Assembly (NCBI RefSeq): GCF_003429095.1
Contig: NZ_QVTE01000008.1
Location: forward strand, 186,001-250,000
Origin: Peribacillus saganii
GTDB taxonomy: Bacteria; Bacillota; Bacilli; Bacillales; DSM-1321
Direction: 5' to 3'
Length of the DNA stretch: 64,000 bases
In this document: positions 33,566 to 41,650 of the stretch, one piece after another
Layout of the letters: every line of letters starts with the position of its first letter
Position numbering within the stretch: the stretch's first letter is position 1
Position numbers and translations under genes: made by a program
Notes under the pieces: generated by a model
Told to the model about the DNA's origin: nothing
What the model saw: only the letters and a program-made list of their open reading frames with translations
Database searches by the model: none

Positions 33566-33766
33566 CTACTCCTCAAAAAAATTATCGAATTGATCCTTTT
33601 CAGCTTTATTAGAATTTTGAGCATATGGATTGAATTCTTCAGGGTTTTCCGGATCCAGATTTGTTTTGATTACAAGGGTAGGCTGTGCGTTTCGCGGTGC
33701 CATAACACGATCTTCCATTTCTTTGAAATCTGGCATGTTTGGATTTCCTGGCTTTTGTGGTTCCAT
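33566..33766 (-). CDS. Small hydrophilic protein, unknown function
   Basis: A 66-residue, Pro/Asn/Glu-rich protein (EPQKPGNPNMPDFKEMEDRV then PTLVIKTNLDPENPEEFNPY) ending in an acidic tail. AGGAGG is 8 bp before ATG 33766, better than the GTG at 33775 that overlaps it. No membrane segment or known domain. The composition suggests a disordered protein, possibly spore-related, which is only a guess. Confidence 0.65.
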   Translation of the reverse strand: MEPQKPGNPNMPDFKEMEDRVMAPRNAQPTLVIKTNLDPENPEEFNPYAQNSNKAEKDQFDNFFEE

Positions 33767-34014
33767 TGTATTCACCTCCTGAACATAGATTGCCTGTTAT
33801 GATCTGAAATATACTAAGACTTCAATTTTATGGAACTAAATATGTTTCTTAATTTCTTACTAAATGTTTAAATGATTAAATACACCATAAGTTGGTATAT
33901 ATAGAATGAGGTGCAGCAAAATTCAGAGATGAAATGGCAGGGTATACATATGCCGGTTAGGAAGGGCAAAATAGGCAGATTAACTTTTCCTAAAACCCAA
34001 GTAAGGAGTGCATA

Positions 34015-34758
34015 ATGATGACAGAAAACATCAGCAGGGCAGTAATTGTGACCGGGGCTGGCAGCGGTATTGGCAGGGAAATTGCCAGAACCTTTGCCGC
34101 AGAGGGTTCCAATGTAGTTGTAGCAGATAAAGAGAAGGCAAACGGGGAAGAGACGGTAAATCTCATTAAAGCTGCAGGCGGGAATTCTTTGTTTATTGAA
34201 ACGGATGTAAGACAAGAGTCCGACATTAAAAGAGTGGTTCAGGAGACAGTTAAATATTTTGGGAAAATAGATGTTTTAATTAATAATGCGGGTGTTTCAG
34301 CCTTTAAACCCCTTTTTGACCTATCGGCAATGGAATGGGATGACATAATTGCTTCCAATCTTAGAAGTGTCTTCCTTGCTTCAAGGGAAGCAGCCAGAGT
34401 CATGAAGCCCGGCAGCAGCATTGTTAATATTTCATCTACGAGGGCTTTTATGTCTGAACCTGATTCGGAAGCCTATGCGGCCTCAAAGGGAGGCATTTTC
34501 GCTTTAACTCATGCCCTTGCAGCGTCTTTAAGCGAGAAACGGATAAGAGTAAACTCCATTAGCCCGGGATGGATCCAGAACACAGATTATGAAAATCTGA
34601 AGGAAGAAGACCATACTCAGCATTGGTCAGGCCGCGTAGGCAAACCTTCAGATATTGCAAGGGCTTGCCAATATCTGTGTGTGGAGGGCAATGACTTTGT
34701 CAATGGAGAGAATATTGTTATTGATGGCGGCATGACCCGGAAAATGATATATGACTAG
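34015..34758 (+). CDS. SDR family oxidoreductase
   Basis: A 247-residue classical short-chain dehydrogenase. The cofactor motif VTGAGSGIGREIA is at about 11-23, followed by DVRQESDIKRVV, NNAG in VLINNAGVSAF, catalytic Ser in NISSTRAF, and YAASK (Tyr about 155, Lys 159). The stretch VADKEKANG with Asp at the end of beta-2 suggests NAD(H). The substrate is unknown; glucose-1-dehydrogenase-like or 3-oxoacyl reductase-like activity is typical. AAGGAG precedes the ATG. It stands alone, with a perfect 17-bp terminator. Confidence 0.87.
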   Translation: MMTENISRAVIVTGAGSGIGREIARTFAAEGSNVVVADKEKANGEETVNLIKAAGGNSLFIETDVRQESDIKRVVQETVKYFGKIDVLINNAGVSAFKPLFDLSAMEWDDIIASNLRSVFLASREAARVMKPGSSIVNISSTRAFMSEPDSEAYAASKGGIFALTHALAASLSEKRIRVNSISPGWIQNTDYENLKEEDHTQHWSGRVGKPSDIARACQYLCVEGNDFVNGENIVIDGGMTRKMIYD

Positions 34759-34780
34759 GAAAAAAACATTCCCTAAACCT

Positions 34781-34822
34781 AAAGAAAGACCAAATCATCT
34801 GTGATTTGGTCTTTCTTTATAT
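34781..34822 (+). terminator. Strong terminator
   Basis: Arms 34781-34797 (AAAGAAAGACCAAATCA) and 34802-34818 pair perfectly over 17 bp with a TCTG loop. Confidence 0.9.
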
Positions 34823-35103
34823 AGTTTCAGACCTGGACCGATATAAGCGGGCTTTAAATTACTTGCATGAGAGTAATTTAAATTTGCTTCCTCCGATATA
34901 GTTTTAGCCACCATGATTCACATGGATTGCACATCTTTAGTCTGTTTAATAGAAAAGCCGTAGAGGTACTTTCCAGTCTGTTGTTTTTGCCAAACTAGAG
35001 TACCGGGTAAAGTAATGGCCGCAGAGTGTACATGAAAGGGAAGCGTATGCTCTTATGCAGAATCGACAGGGAAATTAAGACTGGAACGAACCTTGCACCG
35101 TTC
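34823..35103. other. Structured non-coding interval
   Basis: No coding frame. It contains a hairpin TAAATTACT...AGTAATTTA around 34855-34881 and ends in a terminator-like hairpin at 35104. It could encode a small RNA, but no known family is recognised and no clear promoter was found. Confidence 0.3.
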
Positions 35104-35140
35104 GGGCTAATATCCTAAGGATTCCATGAGCCCTTTTTTG
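35104..35140 (+). terminator. Terminator-like hairpin with no gene
   Basis: GGGCT (35104-35108) and AGCCC (35129-35133), with inner ATCCT/AGGAT pairing, followed by TTTTTT. It lies more than 300 bp from the nearest upstream gene. Confidence 0.55.
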
Positions 35141-35378
35141 CTTACTCCGGACTCCTCATTAACTCTTGTTATAACAAAATATCCTGAAACAGAACTGGAA
35201 AGGAAAAGCGAAAGGCTTCTTCCCGTTTAATTCATATGCATCCTCCCCTTAAAACTGAAAATAATGGATGTTTTCAAGCTAAAAATGATGAATTTTTGAC
35301 TTTTTTCTATTTACAAGTTGTTATTGTAGTTCTTTTTTTTTATATAAAACATAGGCTGTATTAAAAAACACTGGAGGG

Positions 35379-35666
35379 ATGGCTATTAAAGACCAAAGCT
35401 TGCTGTTAAGACTGAAGTTGCTGAATAATATGATCTTAAAGGAAATGATTCAGGAAGGCAGGAACTTTGACCAGTCTTCGCTAAAGCATGTTGCTGAGTG
35501 GAACTCCAGAGTGATAAATAATCTTGTCGAAATAATGCTAAACGAGGACTTAAACAATGAAACAGCATTAAAAGCATCTGTAATTCAGATGAGGATTGCA
35601 GTAAATGCCATAAATAATATGAAACCAAACGATAGCGAAGCTTTACTCAAACATGTTATACCTTAA
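35379..35666 (+). CDS. Small helical protein, unknown function
   Basis: A 95-residue protein, almost entirely helical by composition (LLLRLKLLNNMILKEMIQEG, RVINNLVEIMLNEDLNNETA). GGAGGG directly abuts the ATG, a spacing too short for the usual start, so a downstream TTG (codon 8) may be used. It is followed five bases later by a terminator. I do not recognise it. Its length and helix pairs are reminiscent of small regulatory phosphatases, but no SQELD-type motif is present. Confidence 0.55.
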   Translation: MAIKDQSLLLRLKLLNNMILKEMIQEGRNFDQSSLKHVAEWNSRVINNLVEIMLNEDLNNETALKASVIQMRIAVNAINNMKPNDSEALLKHVIP

Positions 35667-35670
35667 CGGT

Positions 35671-35697
35671 GACCGGTACAATCCGGTCCTTTTTTAT
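35671..35697 (+). terminator. Rho-independent terminator
   Basis: GACCGG (35671-35676) and CCGGTC (35683-35688) followed by CTTTTTT. Confidence 0.75.
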
Positions 35698-36108
35698 GCA
35701 AAAAACGGGACAATCGTTGGAAGACATTATAAAGCAAGCCTCTGCCTTTTACGAAAAGACAATTGTTTTTGAAATAGCAACACATAAATACTTTCAAATA
35801 TACAAACCAGAATTAAAAAGATATTGCTGCCTTTTCAGCTATTTATATTTGATTTTGGATGAAAAATTTTGTACCATTCTTTTATAAAAAAGGGATGGGG
35901 GCATTGTTTGTCTTCGTCGGAAATGCTATTATGTTAAATGTTGTCTGTTGTCTGACTTCTACATACGCATAAGTTATTACAACTTGGCATCAATTTTGTA
36001 TTTCCTAACATACTTTATCCTTTAATGGGTATTATGAGAAAGATAGTTATAGATGGCAGAAAAGTATGTTTGCTTTTTTTAGATTATTTTTAAAGGAGAA
36101 TGGTTCCC
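35698..36108. other. Upstream region of ptsH
   Basis: A frame crossing the terminator (35669-35887) is not credible as a gene. The rest is AT-rich and should hold the ptsHI promoter. ptsG, found here in B. subtilis, is absent. Confidence 0.45.
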
Positions 36109-36375
36109 ATGGTAGAAAAAACATTTAAAGTTACAGCTGAAACAGGAATTCATGCACGTCCGGCGACGTTACTAGTACAATCTGCAGGTAAATTCGATTC
36201 AGACATTAATCTTGAATATAAAGGCAAGAAAGTAAATCTTAAATCTATTATGGGCGTTATGTCGCTGGGTATCGGTCAGGGTGCAGATATTACAATTACT
36301 GCAGAAGGCAGCGACGAGCAGGATGCGCTTAACACTCTTTCAGAAACCTTGAAAAAAGAAGGCTTAGCTGAATAA
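36109..36375 (+). CDS. ptsH: HPr, phosphocarrier of the PTS
   Basis: An 88-residue cytoplasmic phosphocarrier. His15 in TGIHARPAT takes phosphate from enzyme I and passes it to sugar-specific enzymes II. Ser46 in [10 protein letters not shown] is the HPr kinase site used for CcpA-mediated catabolite repression. ATG 36109 is chosen since AAAGGAG is 10 bp upstream; the ATG at 36100 is too close. The stop overlaps the ptsI start (TAATG), so HPr and enzyme I are translationally coupled. Confidence 0.96.
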   Translation: MVEKTFKVTAETGIHARPATLLVQSAGKFDSDINLEYKGKKVNLKSIMGVMSLGIGQGADITITAEGSDEQDALNTLSETLKKEGLAE

Positions 36376-38096
36376 TGTCAACTATGCTGCAAGGGATAGC
36401 GGCTTCAAGCGGTATTGCCATAGCCAAGGCATACCGTTTGATTGAACCGGATTTAACTGTTATCAAAAAAACAATCGAGGCACCTGAAGATGAGGTGGAG
36501 CGTTTCCAGGAAGCAGTTACGACTTCCAAGTCAGAATTGCAGTCCATCAGGGATCGCGCTGAAAAGGAATTGGGCGCTGACAAAGCAGCCATTTTTGATG
36601 CCCATCTTCTCGTATTAAGCGACCCTGAGCTTTTAGGCCCGATTGAAGATAAAATCAAAAGCGAAAACGTAAACGCTGAATTCGCTCTAAAGGAAACAGC
36701 GGATGTATTTGTTGCGATGTTTGAGCAAATGGATAATGAATATATGAAAGAGCGTGCTGCCGATATCCGCGATGTAACAAAGCGTGTACTGGCACATTTA
36801 TTGAATGTCAGAATTCCAAACCCAAGTATGATTGCTGAGGAAGTGATCATAATCGCAGAAGACCTTACCCCTTCGGATACCGCTCAGCTTAACCGTAATT
36901 ATGTGAAGGGTTTCACTACCGATATCGGAGGCAGGACATCTCATTCTGCTATTATGGCCCGATCAATGGAGATTCCAGCGGTAGTGGGAACAAAGGAAGC
37001 AACTGAAACAATACGAAATGGCGACATAGTGATCGTTGACGGCTTAACCGGACAAGTCCATATCAACCCGACTCCTGAGCTTGTTGAAGAATATGAACAG
37101 CGACAAGGAGCATTTGAGGCTCAGAAGGCTGAATGGGCAAAGCTGGTTAACGAAAAAACAGTCTCTGCTGATGGCCATCACGTGGAGTTAGCCGCTAATA
37201 TTGGTACGCCAAAGGACCTGAAAGGTGTTATCAGAAATGGCGGGGAAGGTGTCGGTCTATACAGGACTGAATTCCTGTACATGGGAAGAGACCAGCTTCC
37301 TACGGAAGATGAGCAGTTTGAAGCATATAAAGCTGTTTTGGAGGGCATGGAAGGCAAGCCGGTGGTTGTCCGGACGCTTGACATTGGCGGTGATAAAGAA
37401 CTTCCATATCTTAGCCTGCCTAAGGAAATGAATCCATTCTTGGGTTATCGTGCGATTCGCCTTTGCCTTGAAGAGCAGGATATTTTCCGTACACAGCTTC
37501 GTGCACTTCTCCGTGCAAGCCAATATGGAAACTTGAAAATCATGTTCCCGATGATAGCTACCCTAGGCGAGTTCCGCCAAGCAAAAGCCATCCTTTTAGA
37601 AGAGAAGCAAAAGCTAATTGATGCAGGCAATAAGATCGCTGAACAAATTGAAGTGGGTATCATGGTGGAAATTCCATCGACTGCTGTGATGGCTGATACG
37701 TTCGCAAAAGAAGTTGATTTCTTCAGCATCGGAACGAATGACCTAATTCAATACACAATGGCCGCTGACCGGATGAATGAGCGGATTTCCTATCTGTATC
37801 AGCCATATAACCCGGCTATACTGCGCCTGGTTAAAATGGTTATTGATGCAGCGCATAAGGAAGGCAAATGGGCAGGAATGTGCGGCGAAATGGCGGGCGA
37901 TGAAATTGCCATTCCAGTTCTGTTAGGTTTAGGCCTCGACGAATTTTCCATGAGCGCAACTTCCATCCTTAAAGCACGTTCACTGATCAGGAAACTTTCT
38001 CAGGAAGACATGAAGAGCTTGGCCGAATCTGTACTGACATTGGAAACAAATCAGGACGTAATGAATGCTGTTAAAAGAGCAACTGAGAATATATAA
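36375..38096 (+). CDS. ptsI: PTS enzyme I
   Basis: The 573-residue phosphoenolpyruvate-protein phosphotransferase. The HPr-binding and phosphohistidine domain comes first (active His about 190 in [20 protein letters not shown]), then the PEP-binding barrel with [37 protein letters not shown] and catalytic Cys in GMCGEMAGD (about 503). It starts PTS sugar uptake by phosphorylating HPr from PEP. It overlaps ptsH by one base and ends in a 13-bp terminator. Confidence 0.97.
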   Translation: MSTMLQGIAASSGIAIAKAYRLIEPDLTVIKKTIEAPEDEVERFQEAVTTSKSELQSIRDRAEKELGADKAAIFDAHLLVLSDPELLGPIEDKIKSENVNAEFALKETADVFVAMFEQMDNEYMKERAADIRDVTKRVLAHLLNVRIPNPSMIAEEVIIIAEDLTPSDTAQLNRNYVKGFTTDIGGRTSHSAIMARSMEIPAVVGTKEATETIRNGDIVIVDGLTGQVHINPTPELVEEYEQRQGAFEAQKAEWAKLVNEKTVSADGHHVELAANIGTPKDLKGVIRNGGEGVGLYRTEFLYMGRDQLPTEDEQFEAYKAVLEGMEGKPVVVRTLDIGGDKELPYLSLPKEMNPFLGYRAIRLCLEEQDIFRTQLRALLRASQYGNLKIMFPMIATLGEFRQAKAILLEEKQKLIDAGNKIAEQIEVGIMVEIPSTAVMADTFAKEVDFFSIGTNDLIQYTMAADRMNERISYLYQPYNPAILRLVKMVIDAAHKEGKWAGMCGEMAGDEIAIPVLLGLGLDEFSMSATSILKARSLIRKLSQEDMKSLAESVLTLETNQDVMNAVKRATENI

Positions 38097-38103
38097 GTAA
38101 AGC

Positions 38104-38142
38104 AATACACCTTGTCTAATTTAGGGACAAGGTGTATTTTAT
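38104..38142 (+). terminator. Terminator of ptsHI
   Basis: AATACACCTTGTC (38104-38116) and GACAAGGTGTATT (38126-38138). Confidence 0.88.
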
Positions 38143-38203
38143 TGGATAAAATCTGTTCTTATGTCAAATCCTATTAATAAATTGATGTTAGGAGTTGGGA
38201 GTT

Positions 38204-38383
38204 ATGGATGCAAATCGTGTAAAGCAAATTTTATCCTCATCCGCGGATATTCATGTTGAATACAATGGAGCGAATGTGTGGATCGATTCTCTTAATGAGG
38301 ATGGCAGTACTGCACGTGTATTCTTAAGAGGGCGCCCGAATGATCCTAGTGATGTAAATATTGCTGAACTACGGGAGCTATAA
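38204..38383 (+). CDS. sspH: Small acid-soluble spore protein H
   Basis: A 59-residue type-H SASP: DANRVKQILSSSADIHVEYN, then GANVWIDSLNEDGSTARVFL. The opening RVKQILSSS and the VWI motif are characteristic. SspH proteins are made in the forespore, normally under sigma-G. AGGAGTTGGGAG precedes ATG 38204; the longer frame from TTG 38195 begins inside the ribosome site. It shows the organism forms endospores. Confidence 0.88.
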   Translation: MDANRVKQILSSSADIHVEYNGANVWIDSLNEDGSTARVFLRGRPNDPSDVNIAELREL

Positions 38384-38500
38384 ATTTTTTCCTTAAAAAA
38401 ATATAAAAATATGTTTAAACCTGTTTTGTAACGGGTAAAAGTAAGCATGCACAATTTGTTAGCTCTTTAAAGTAGCTGACATTCTCATTTCCCCCTTTTT

Positions 38501-38538
38501 AGCCGGCTCGAGCAAAAACTCAAGCCGGCTTTTTTTGT
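38501..38538 (+). terminator. Terminator after sspH
   Basis: AGCCGGCT occurs at 38501-38508 and 38523-38530 (self-complementary sequence forming the stem), followed by TTTTTTT. Confidence 0.75.
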
Positions 38539-38566
38539 CTTAATGAAAAGTCTCTGTTAAACTTGC

Positions 38567-38671
38567 CTGTTGATTTCTGTTCTAGTGGCGTTTTCGGGAG
38601 CCTACACGACGCCTGTGGGGTCTCCCTTGACCGGCTTTTCTCGCAGGAGTCTCGCACCTTCAGCTCCAATA
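38567..38671 (-). repeat. Dispersed intergenic repeat, family 2, minus orientation
   Basis: Read on the minus strand it runs TTGGAGCTGAAGGTGCGAGA, CTCCTGCGAG, GACCCCACAGGCG and ends ACAGAAATCAACAGG. It matches the plus-strand copy at 40949-41059. Frames across it are spurious. Confidence 0.75.
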
Positions 38672-38673
38672 TA

Positions 38674-38946
38674 GAAAAGCGAATGCGCCCTGACAGAGGA
38701 AGAAAGGCTAAGTTCGCCACGACATATGGCAACGCCGTTTGACCCACATCCTGAAAAAAGGAACGTCGACTAAGTTCTGGCACGTCCTGTGCCAAACGTT
38801 GACGCCAGCACATCCTGTGCAAGTCCGACGAGCATAATCCAAGCGCTGACAGAAGCGCTTTTTGCCTTCCGAAGCGCCTGGATTTTGACCAGGGTTGTGA
38901 CGGCCTTTGGTCACAACATTCGAGGGGCTGGGCGCTGCAGCTATAC
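38674..38946 (-). repeat. Dispersed intergenic repeat, family 1, minus orientation
   Basis: On the minus strand it starts GTATAGCTGCAGCGCCCAGC and ends GGGCGCATTCGCTTTTC, the same ends as the copies at 2731, 58074 and 61160. It is longer and has an extra middle section with inverted repeats. It sits head to tail with the family 2 copy. Confidence 0.7.
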
Positions 38947-39219
38947 CTCAACAAAGTGTCAAAATCAACAATGAGCTTTAATATAGCCAAAGAAAAAAAT
39001 AATAACAAAAGTAGTGTGGGTCTAGCTTAAGCTCAGCAACAAGCCTGGATGACCACACGAAACAATACGTTTGCTTTTTGAGACAGGAAGCGGGAATCAT
39101 TATGTTCTTCTAACCACACGTGTGCATTTTTAAATTTCTGAAAAATTATTAAGTTCTTATTTTTCAATAAGTGTGTTAAAAGATATAATAAAAATTGAAG
39201 ATAAAAGGAGGAATGAGAT

Positions 39220-40005
39220 ATGGAAACAGGGTTAAAGGGAAAAAACGCATTGGTGATTGCTTCCAGCCAGGGACTTGGTGAAGCGACAGCCCGCGAACTG
39301 GTAAACGAGGGAGCAAATGTGCTGCTTGTAAGCAGAAATGAAGATAAACTTCAAAAAGTAAATTCGGATCTGAATGCATTGGGTCCCGGCAGAACAGCTT
39401 TTATTGCAGCTGATATTACAAAAACAGAAGATATTGATGCAATAATTAAAAAGATCTCAGAGGAATTTGGGGGCATTGATATTTTGGTGAATAACGCCGG
39501 CGGCCCGCCTGCAGGAAGTTTTGAACAGATGACAGATGAACAGTGGCAAGCTTCATTCGAATTAAATTTATTAAGCTACATACGAATTATCCGTAAAGCG
39601 CTTCCGTACTTAAAAAAGAACGGCGGGAAAATTATTAACATTGCTTCCTCTTCCATTAAAGAACCGATTCCAGGTCTGATTCTTTCTAACACATTCCGCA
39701 CTGCAATTGTTGGTTTATCTAAAACGTTAGCTGAAGAGCTCGCGCCATTTAACATTTTAGTAAATACGGTTGCACCAGGACGGATCGCAACCGACCGGGT
39801 TCGCCATTTGGATGACGTAAATGCTGAAAAACTGGGGATAAGCCGTGAAGAGGTTGAAAAGAACGCTAAGAGCAAGATCCCGCTTGGCCGCTATGGAAGA
39901 CCGGAAGAGTTTGCGCGGGCGATAGTCTTTTTTGCATCTGATGCTAATACATATATGACCGGTGGGGCGTATTTAGTTGATGGAGGAATGGTCAGATCGA
40001 TTTAG
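39220..40005 (+). CDS. SDR family protein lacking the YxxxK motif
   Basis: A 261-residue short-chain dehydrogenase-like protein. The cofactor segment is VIASSQGLGEATARELV (glycine pattern SSQGLGE) and NNAGG is present in ILVNNAGGPPAG. In the active-site helix, where YxxxK is expected, the sequence is IPGLILSNTFRTAIVGLSKT, so Tyr and Lys are replaced (Leu/Asn-x-x-Arg). This agrees with an SDR subgroup that keeps the fold but has an altered catalytic set; activity cannot be assumed. AAAGGAGG precedes the ATG. It is followed 42 bp later by ykwC. Confidence 0.83.
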   Translation: METGLKGKNALVIASSQGLGEATARELVNEGANVLLVSRNEDKLQKVNSDLNALGPGRTAFIAADITKTEDIDAIIKKISEEFGGIDILVNNAGGPPAGSFEQMTDEQWQASFELNLLSYIRIIRKALPYLKKNGGKIINIASSSIKEPIPGLILSNTFRTAIVGLSKTLAEELAPFNILVNTVAPGRIATDRVRHLDDVNAEKLGISREEVEKNAKSKIPLGRYGRPEEFARAIVFFASDANTYMTGGAYLVDGGMVRSI

Positions 40006-40047
40006 ACTCGAAGCGGATGCTGCTCATTTTGAAAACGGGGTGCGATA

Positions 40048-40926
40048 ATGGCAATTTCGAAGGAAAATACTATTGTTGGATTTATAGGGACTGGCGTAAT
40101 GGGAAAAAGCATGGCTGGGCATCTATTGAAGGACGGTTATAAGGTAACCGTCTATACAAGAACGAAGGAGAAAGCGCAGGATTTGCTGGATGCAGGGGCT
40201 GAGTGGGCAGAATCGCCAAAAGAGCTGGCAGGAATAGCAAATGTAATTATAACAATCGTTGGATATCCGTCCGATGTGGAAGAAATATATCTTGGAGAGG
40301 AAGGAATCATAAAGAATGGTTCTGAAGGAACATTCCTTATCGATATGACAACCTCAACACCTTCTCTTGCCGAAAAAATTTACCGGGCAGCTAAAGAGAG
40401 AGGCATGGGTGCCATCGATGCTCCGGTTTCAGGCGGAGATATCGGAGCCAGAGAAGCAAGACTGACGATTATGGTTGGCGGCGATGAGCAGGATTTTATT
40501 GAGGTAAAAGGCATTTTAGACCTGATGGGTGCCAATATCGTTCATCAGGGTACTGCAGGGGCCGGGCAGCATACGAAAATGTGCAACCAGATTGCAATCG
40601 CTGCAAACATGATTGCTGTTAGTGAAGCCATGGTTTATGCCAGAAAAGCCGGATTGAACCAGGAGCAGGTACTGAAGAGCATCGGTTCAGGAGCGGCGGG
40701 AAGCTGGTCGCTATCCAATCTTGCCCCTCGAATGATAAAGGGAGATTTTGAACCTGGCTTTTACATTAAGCATTTTATTAAGGATATGAATATCGCATTT
40801 AAAGAGGCAGAAAAAATGGGTATGGAAGTTCCAGGGCTGTCACTCGCTAAATCGTTGTACGAGGAGCTCGCCCAATCAGGAGAAGAAAACAGTGGTACAC
40901 AAGCAATCTATAAATACTGGGAATAA
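40048..40926 (+). CDS. ykwC: YkwC-like beta-hydroxyacid dehydrogenase
   Basis: A 292-residue NAD(P)-dependent dehydrogenase of the 3-hydroxyisobutyrate/6-phosphogluconate type. The Rossmann motif GFIGTGVMGKSMAGHLL is at about 11-27, the substrate loop is DAPVSGGDIGA (about 128), and catalytic Lys lies in AGAGQHTKMCNQ (about 179). It closely matches B. subtilis YkwC as I remember it, including AAGSWSLSNLAPRMIKG. The physiological substrate is not known. It probably shares a transcript with the SDR gene upstream. Confidence 0.9.
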   Translation: MAISKENTIVGFIGTGVMGKSMAGHLLKDGYKVTVYTRTKEKAQDLLDAGAEWAESPKELAGIANVIITIVGYPSDVEEIYLGEEGIIKNGSEGTFLIDMTTSTPSLAEKIYRAAKERGMGAIDAPVSGGDIGAREARLTIMVGGDEQDFIEVKGILDLMGANIVHQGTAGAGQHTKMCNQIAIAANMIAVSEAMVYARKAGLNQEQVLKSIGSGAAGSWSLSNLAPRMIKGDFEPGFYIKHFIKDMNIAFKEAEKMGMEVPGLSLAKSLYEELAQSGEENSGTQAIYKYWE

Positions 40927-40948
40927 TTGGTTCTTTTGGAGCTTAGTT

Positions 40949-41059
40949 GATCGGAGCGGAAGGTGTGAGACTCCTGCGGGAAAAGCGGATCAAGGGTGAC
41001 CCCTCAGGCGCAAGTGGCGAGGAGGGTTCCGAACCGCCACTAGAGCGGAAATGAACAGG
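40949..41059 (+). repeat. Dispersed intergenic repeat, family 2, plus orientation
   Basis: GATCGGAGCGGAAGGTGTGA, GACTCCTGCGGGAAAAGCGG and AGAGCGGAAATGAACAGG are visible in order; this is the element common in many Bacillus genomes and it matches 38567-38671 in reverse. Confidence 0.78.
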
Positions 41060-41104
41060 TATGAGTGATTAAAAGCTTAGTTTACTTTTCGCTAAAAAAC
41101 ATAG

Positions 41105-41161
41105 GTGTCCCTTTTCATGAATAACCTTGATATAAAGGCAAAATGGAAGGGGCGCTTTTTT
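41105..41161 (+). terminator. Terminator-like hairpin enclosing a ribosome site
   Basis: GTGTCCCTT (41105-41113) pairs (with two G-U pairs) with AAGGGGCGC (41147-41155), followed by TTTTTT. The ATG of the next gene starts immediately after, so its only Shine-Dalgarno-like sequence lies in the 3' arm. Confidence 0.55.
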
Positions 41162-41527
41162 ATGGGGTTATTTGAGGATATTGAAGCAAAATTCAATGAA
41201 CTGGAGGACGGCAGATATGTTGTCCGAGTGGATGGGTTTAAGAGGGATAAAACAATTACCAACATGAATCCGATCCGATGGTCGCTTTCTCTTATGAATG
41301 ATTACAGTGCACAGCTTCCTGCCAAGTTTAGCCATATCGAAACAAATGCAGGCTTTCAAATCTTGCTCAGGGAACTGAAAAGCCTAGGATATCCAAAACC
41401 CAAGTCAGCTGAAGAGTTTGAAAAAATTCTGAACAGTCTAAAAGGATCAATAGTTGAGGTTAGCGTCACTACCACCAACAAAGAAGAAGGCTATAGGGAA
41501 GTAAAATTCCTGCGAAAGCTTTATTAA
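41162..41527 (+). CDS. Conserved hypothetical protein
   Basis: A 121-residue soluble protein (GLFEDIEAKFNELEDGRYVV, PIRWSLSLMNDYSAQLPAKF, LKGSIVEVSVTTTNKEEGYR). The alternation of strands and the closing VEVSVTTTNKEEGYREVKFL suggest an OB- or DUF669-like beta fold, which is tentative. ATG 41162 follows a terminator-like hairpin directly; an upstream GTG at 41105 would extend it by 19 residues without good composition. A terminator follows. Function not recognised. Confidence 0.6.
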   Translation: MGLFEDIEAKFNELEDGRYVVRVDGFKRDKTITNMNPIRWSLSLMNDYSAQLPAKFSHIETNAGFQILLRELKSLGYPKPKSAEEFEKILNSLKGSIVEVSVTTTNKEEGYREVKFLRKLY

Positions 41528-41580
41528 AGAAATCATTGAGATTGGATTATATAGGACAGCAAAAGGCTATGTATGCCAAG

Positions 41581-41613
41581 AAGCCAGAATGCTTAAAAAC
41601 ATCCTGGCTTTTT
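41581..41613 (+). terminator. Hairpin terminator
   Basis: AAGCCAG-A-ATG (41581-41591) pairs with CAT-C-CTGGCTT (41600-41610), one mismatch, then TTT. Confidence 0.65.
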
Positions 41614-41650
41614 GCAGCGGAATAAACTATATATATCTGTTGAAAATATT

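Noticed and set aside
35669-35887. 72-codon frame
   Set aside because: It begins inside a terminator hairpin and lacks a ribosome site.
38520-39008. Leftward 162-codon frame and overlapping frames
   Set aside because: They lie across two dispersed non-coding repeats and a terminator; composition and lack of ribosome sites argue against coding.
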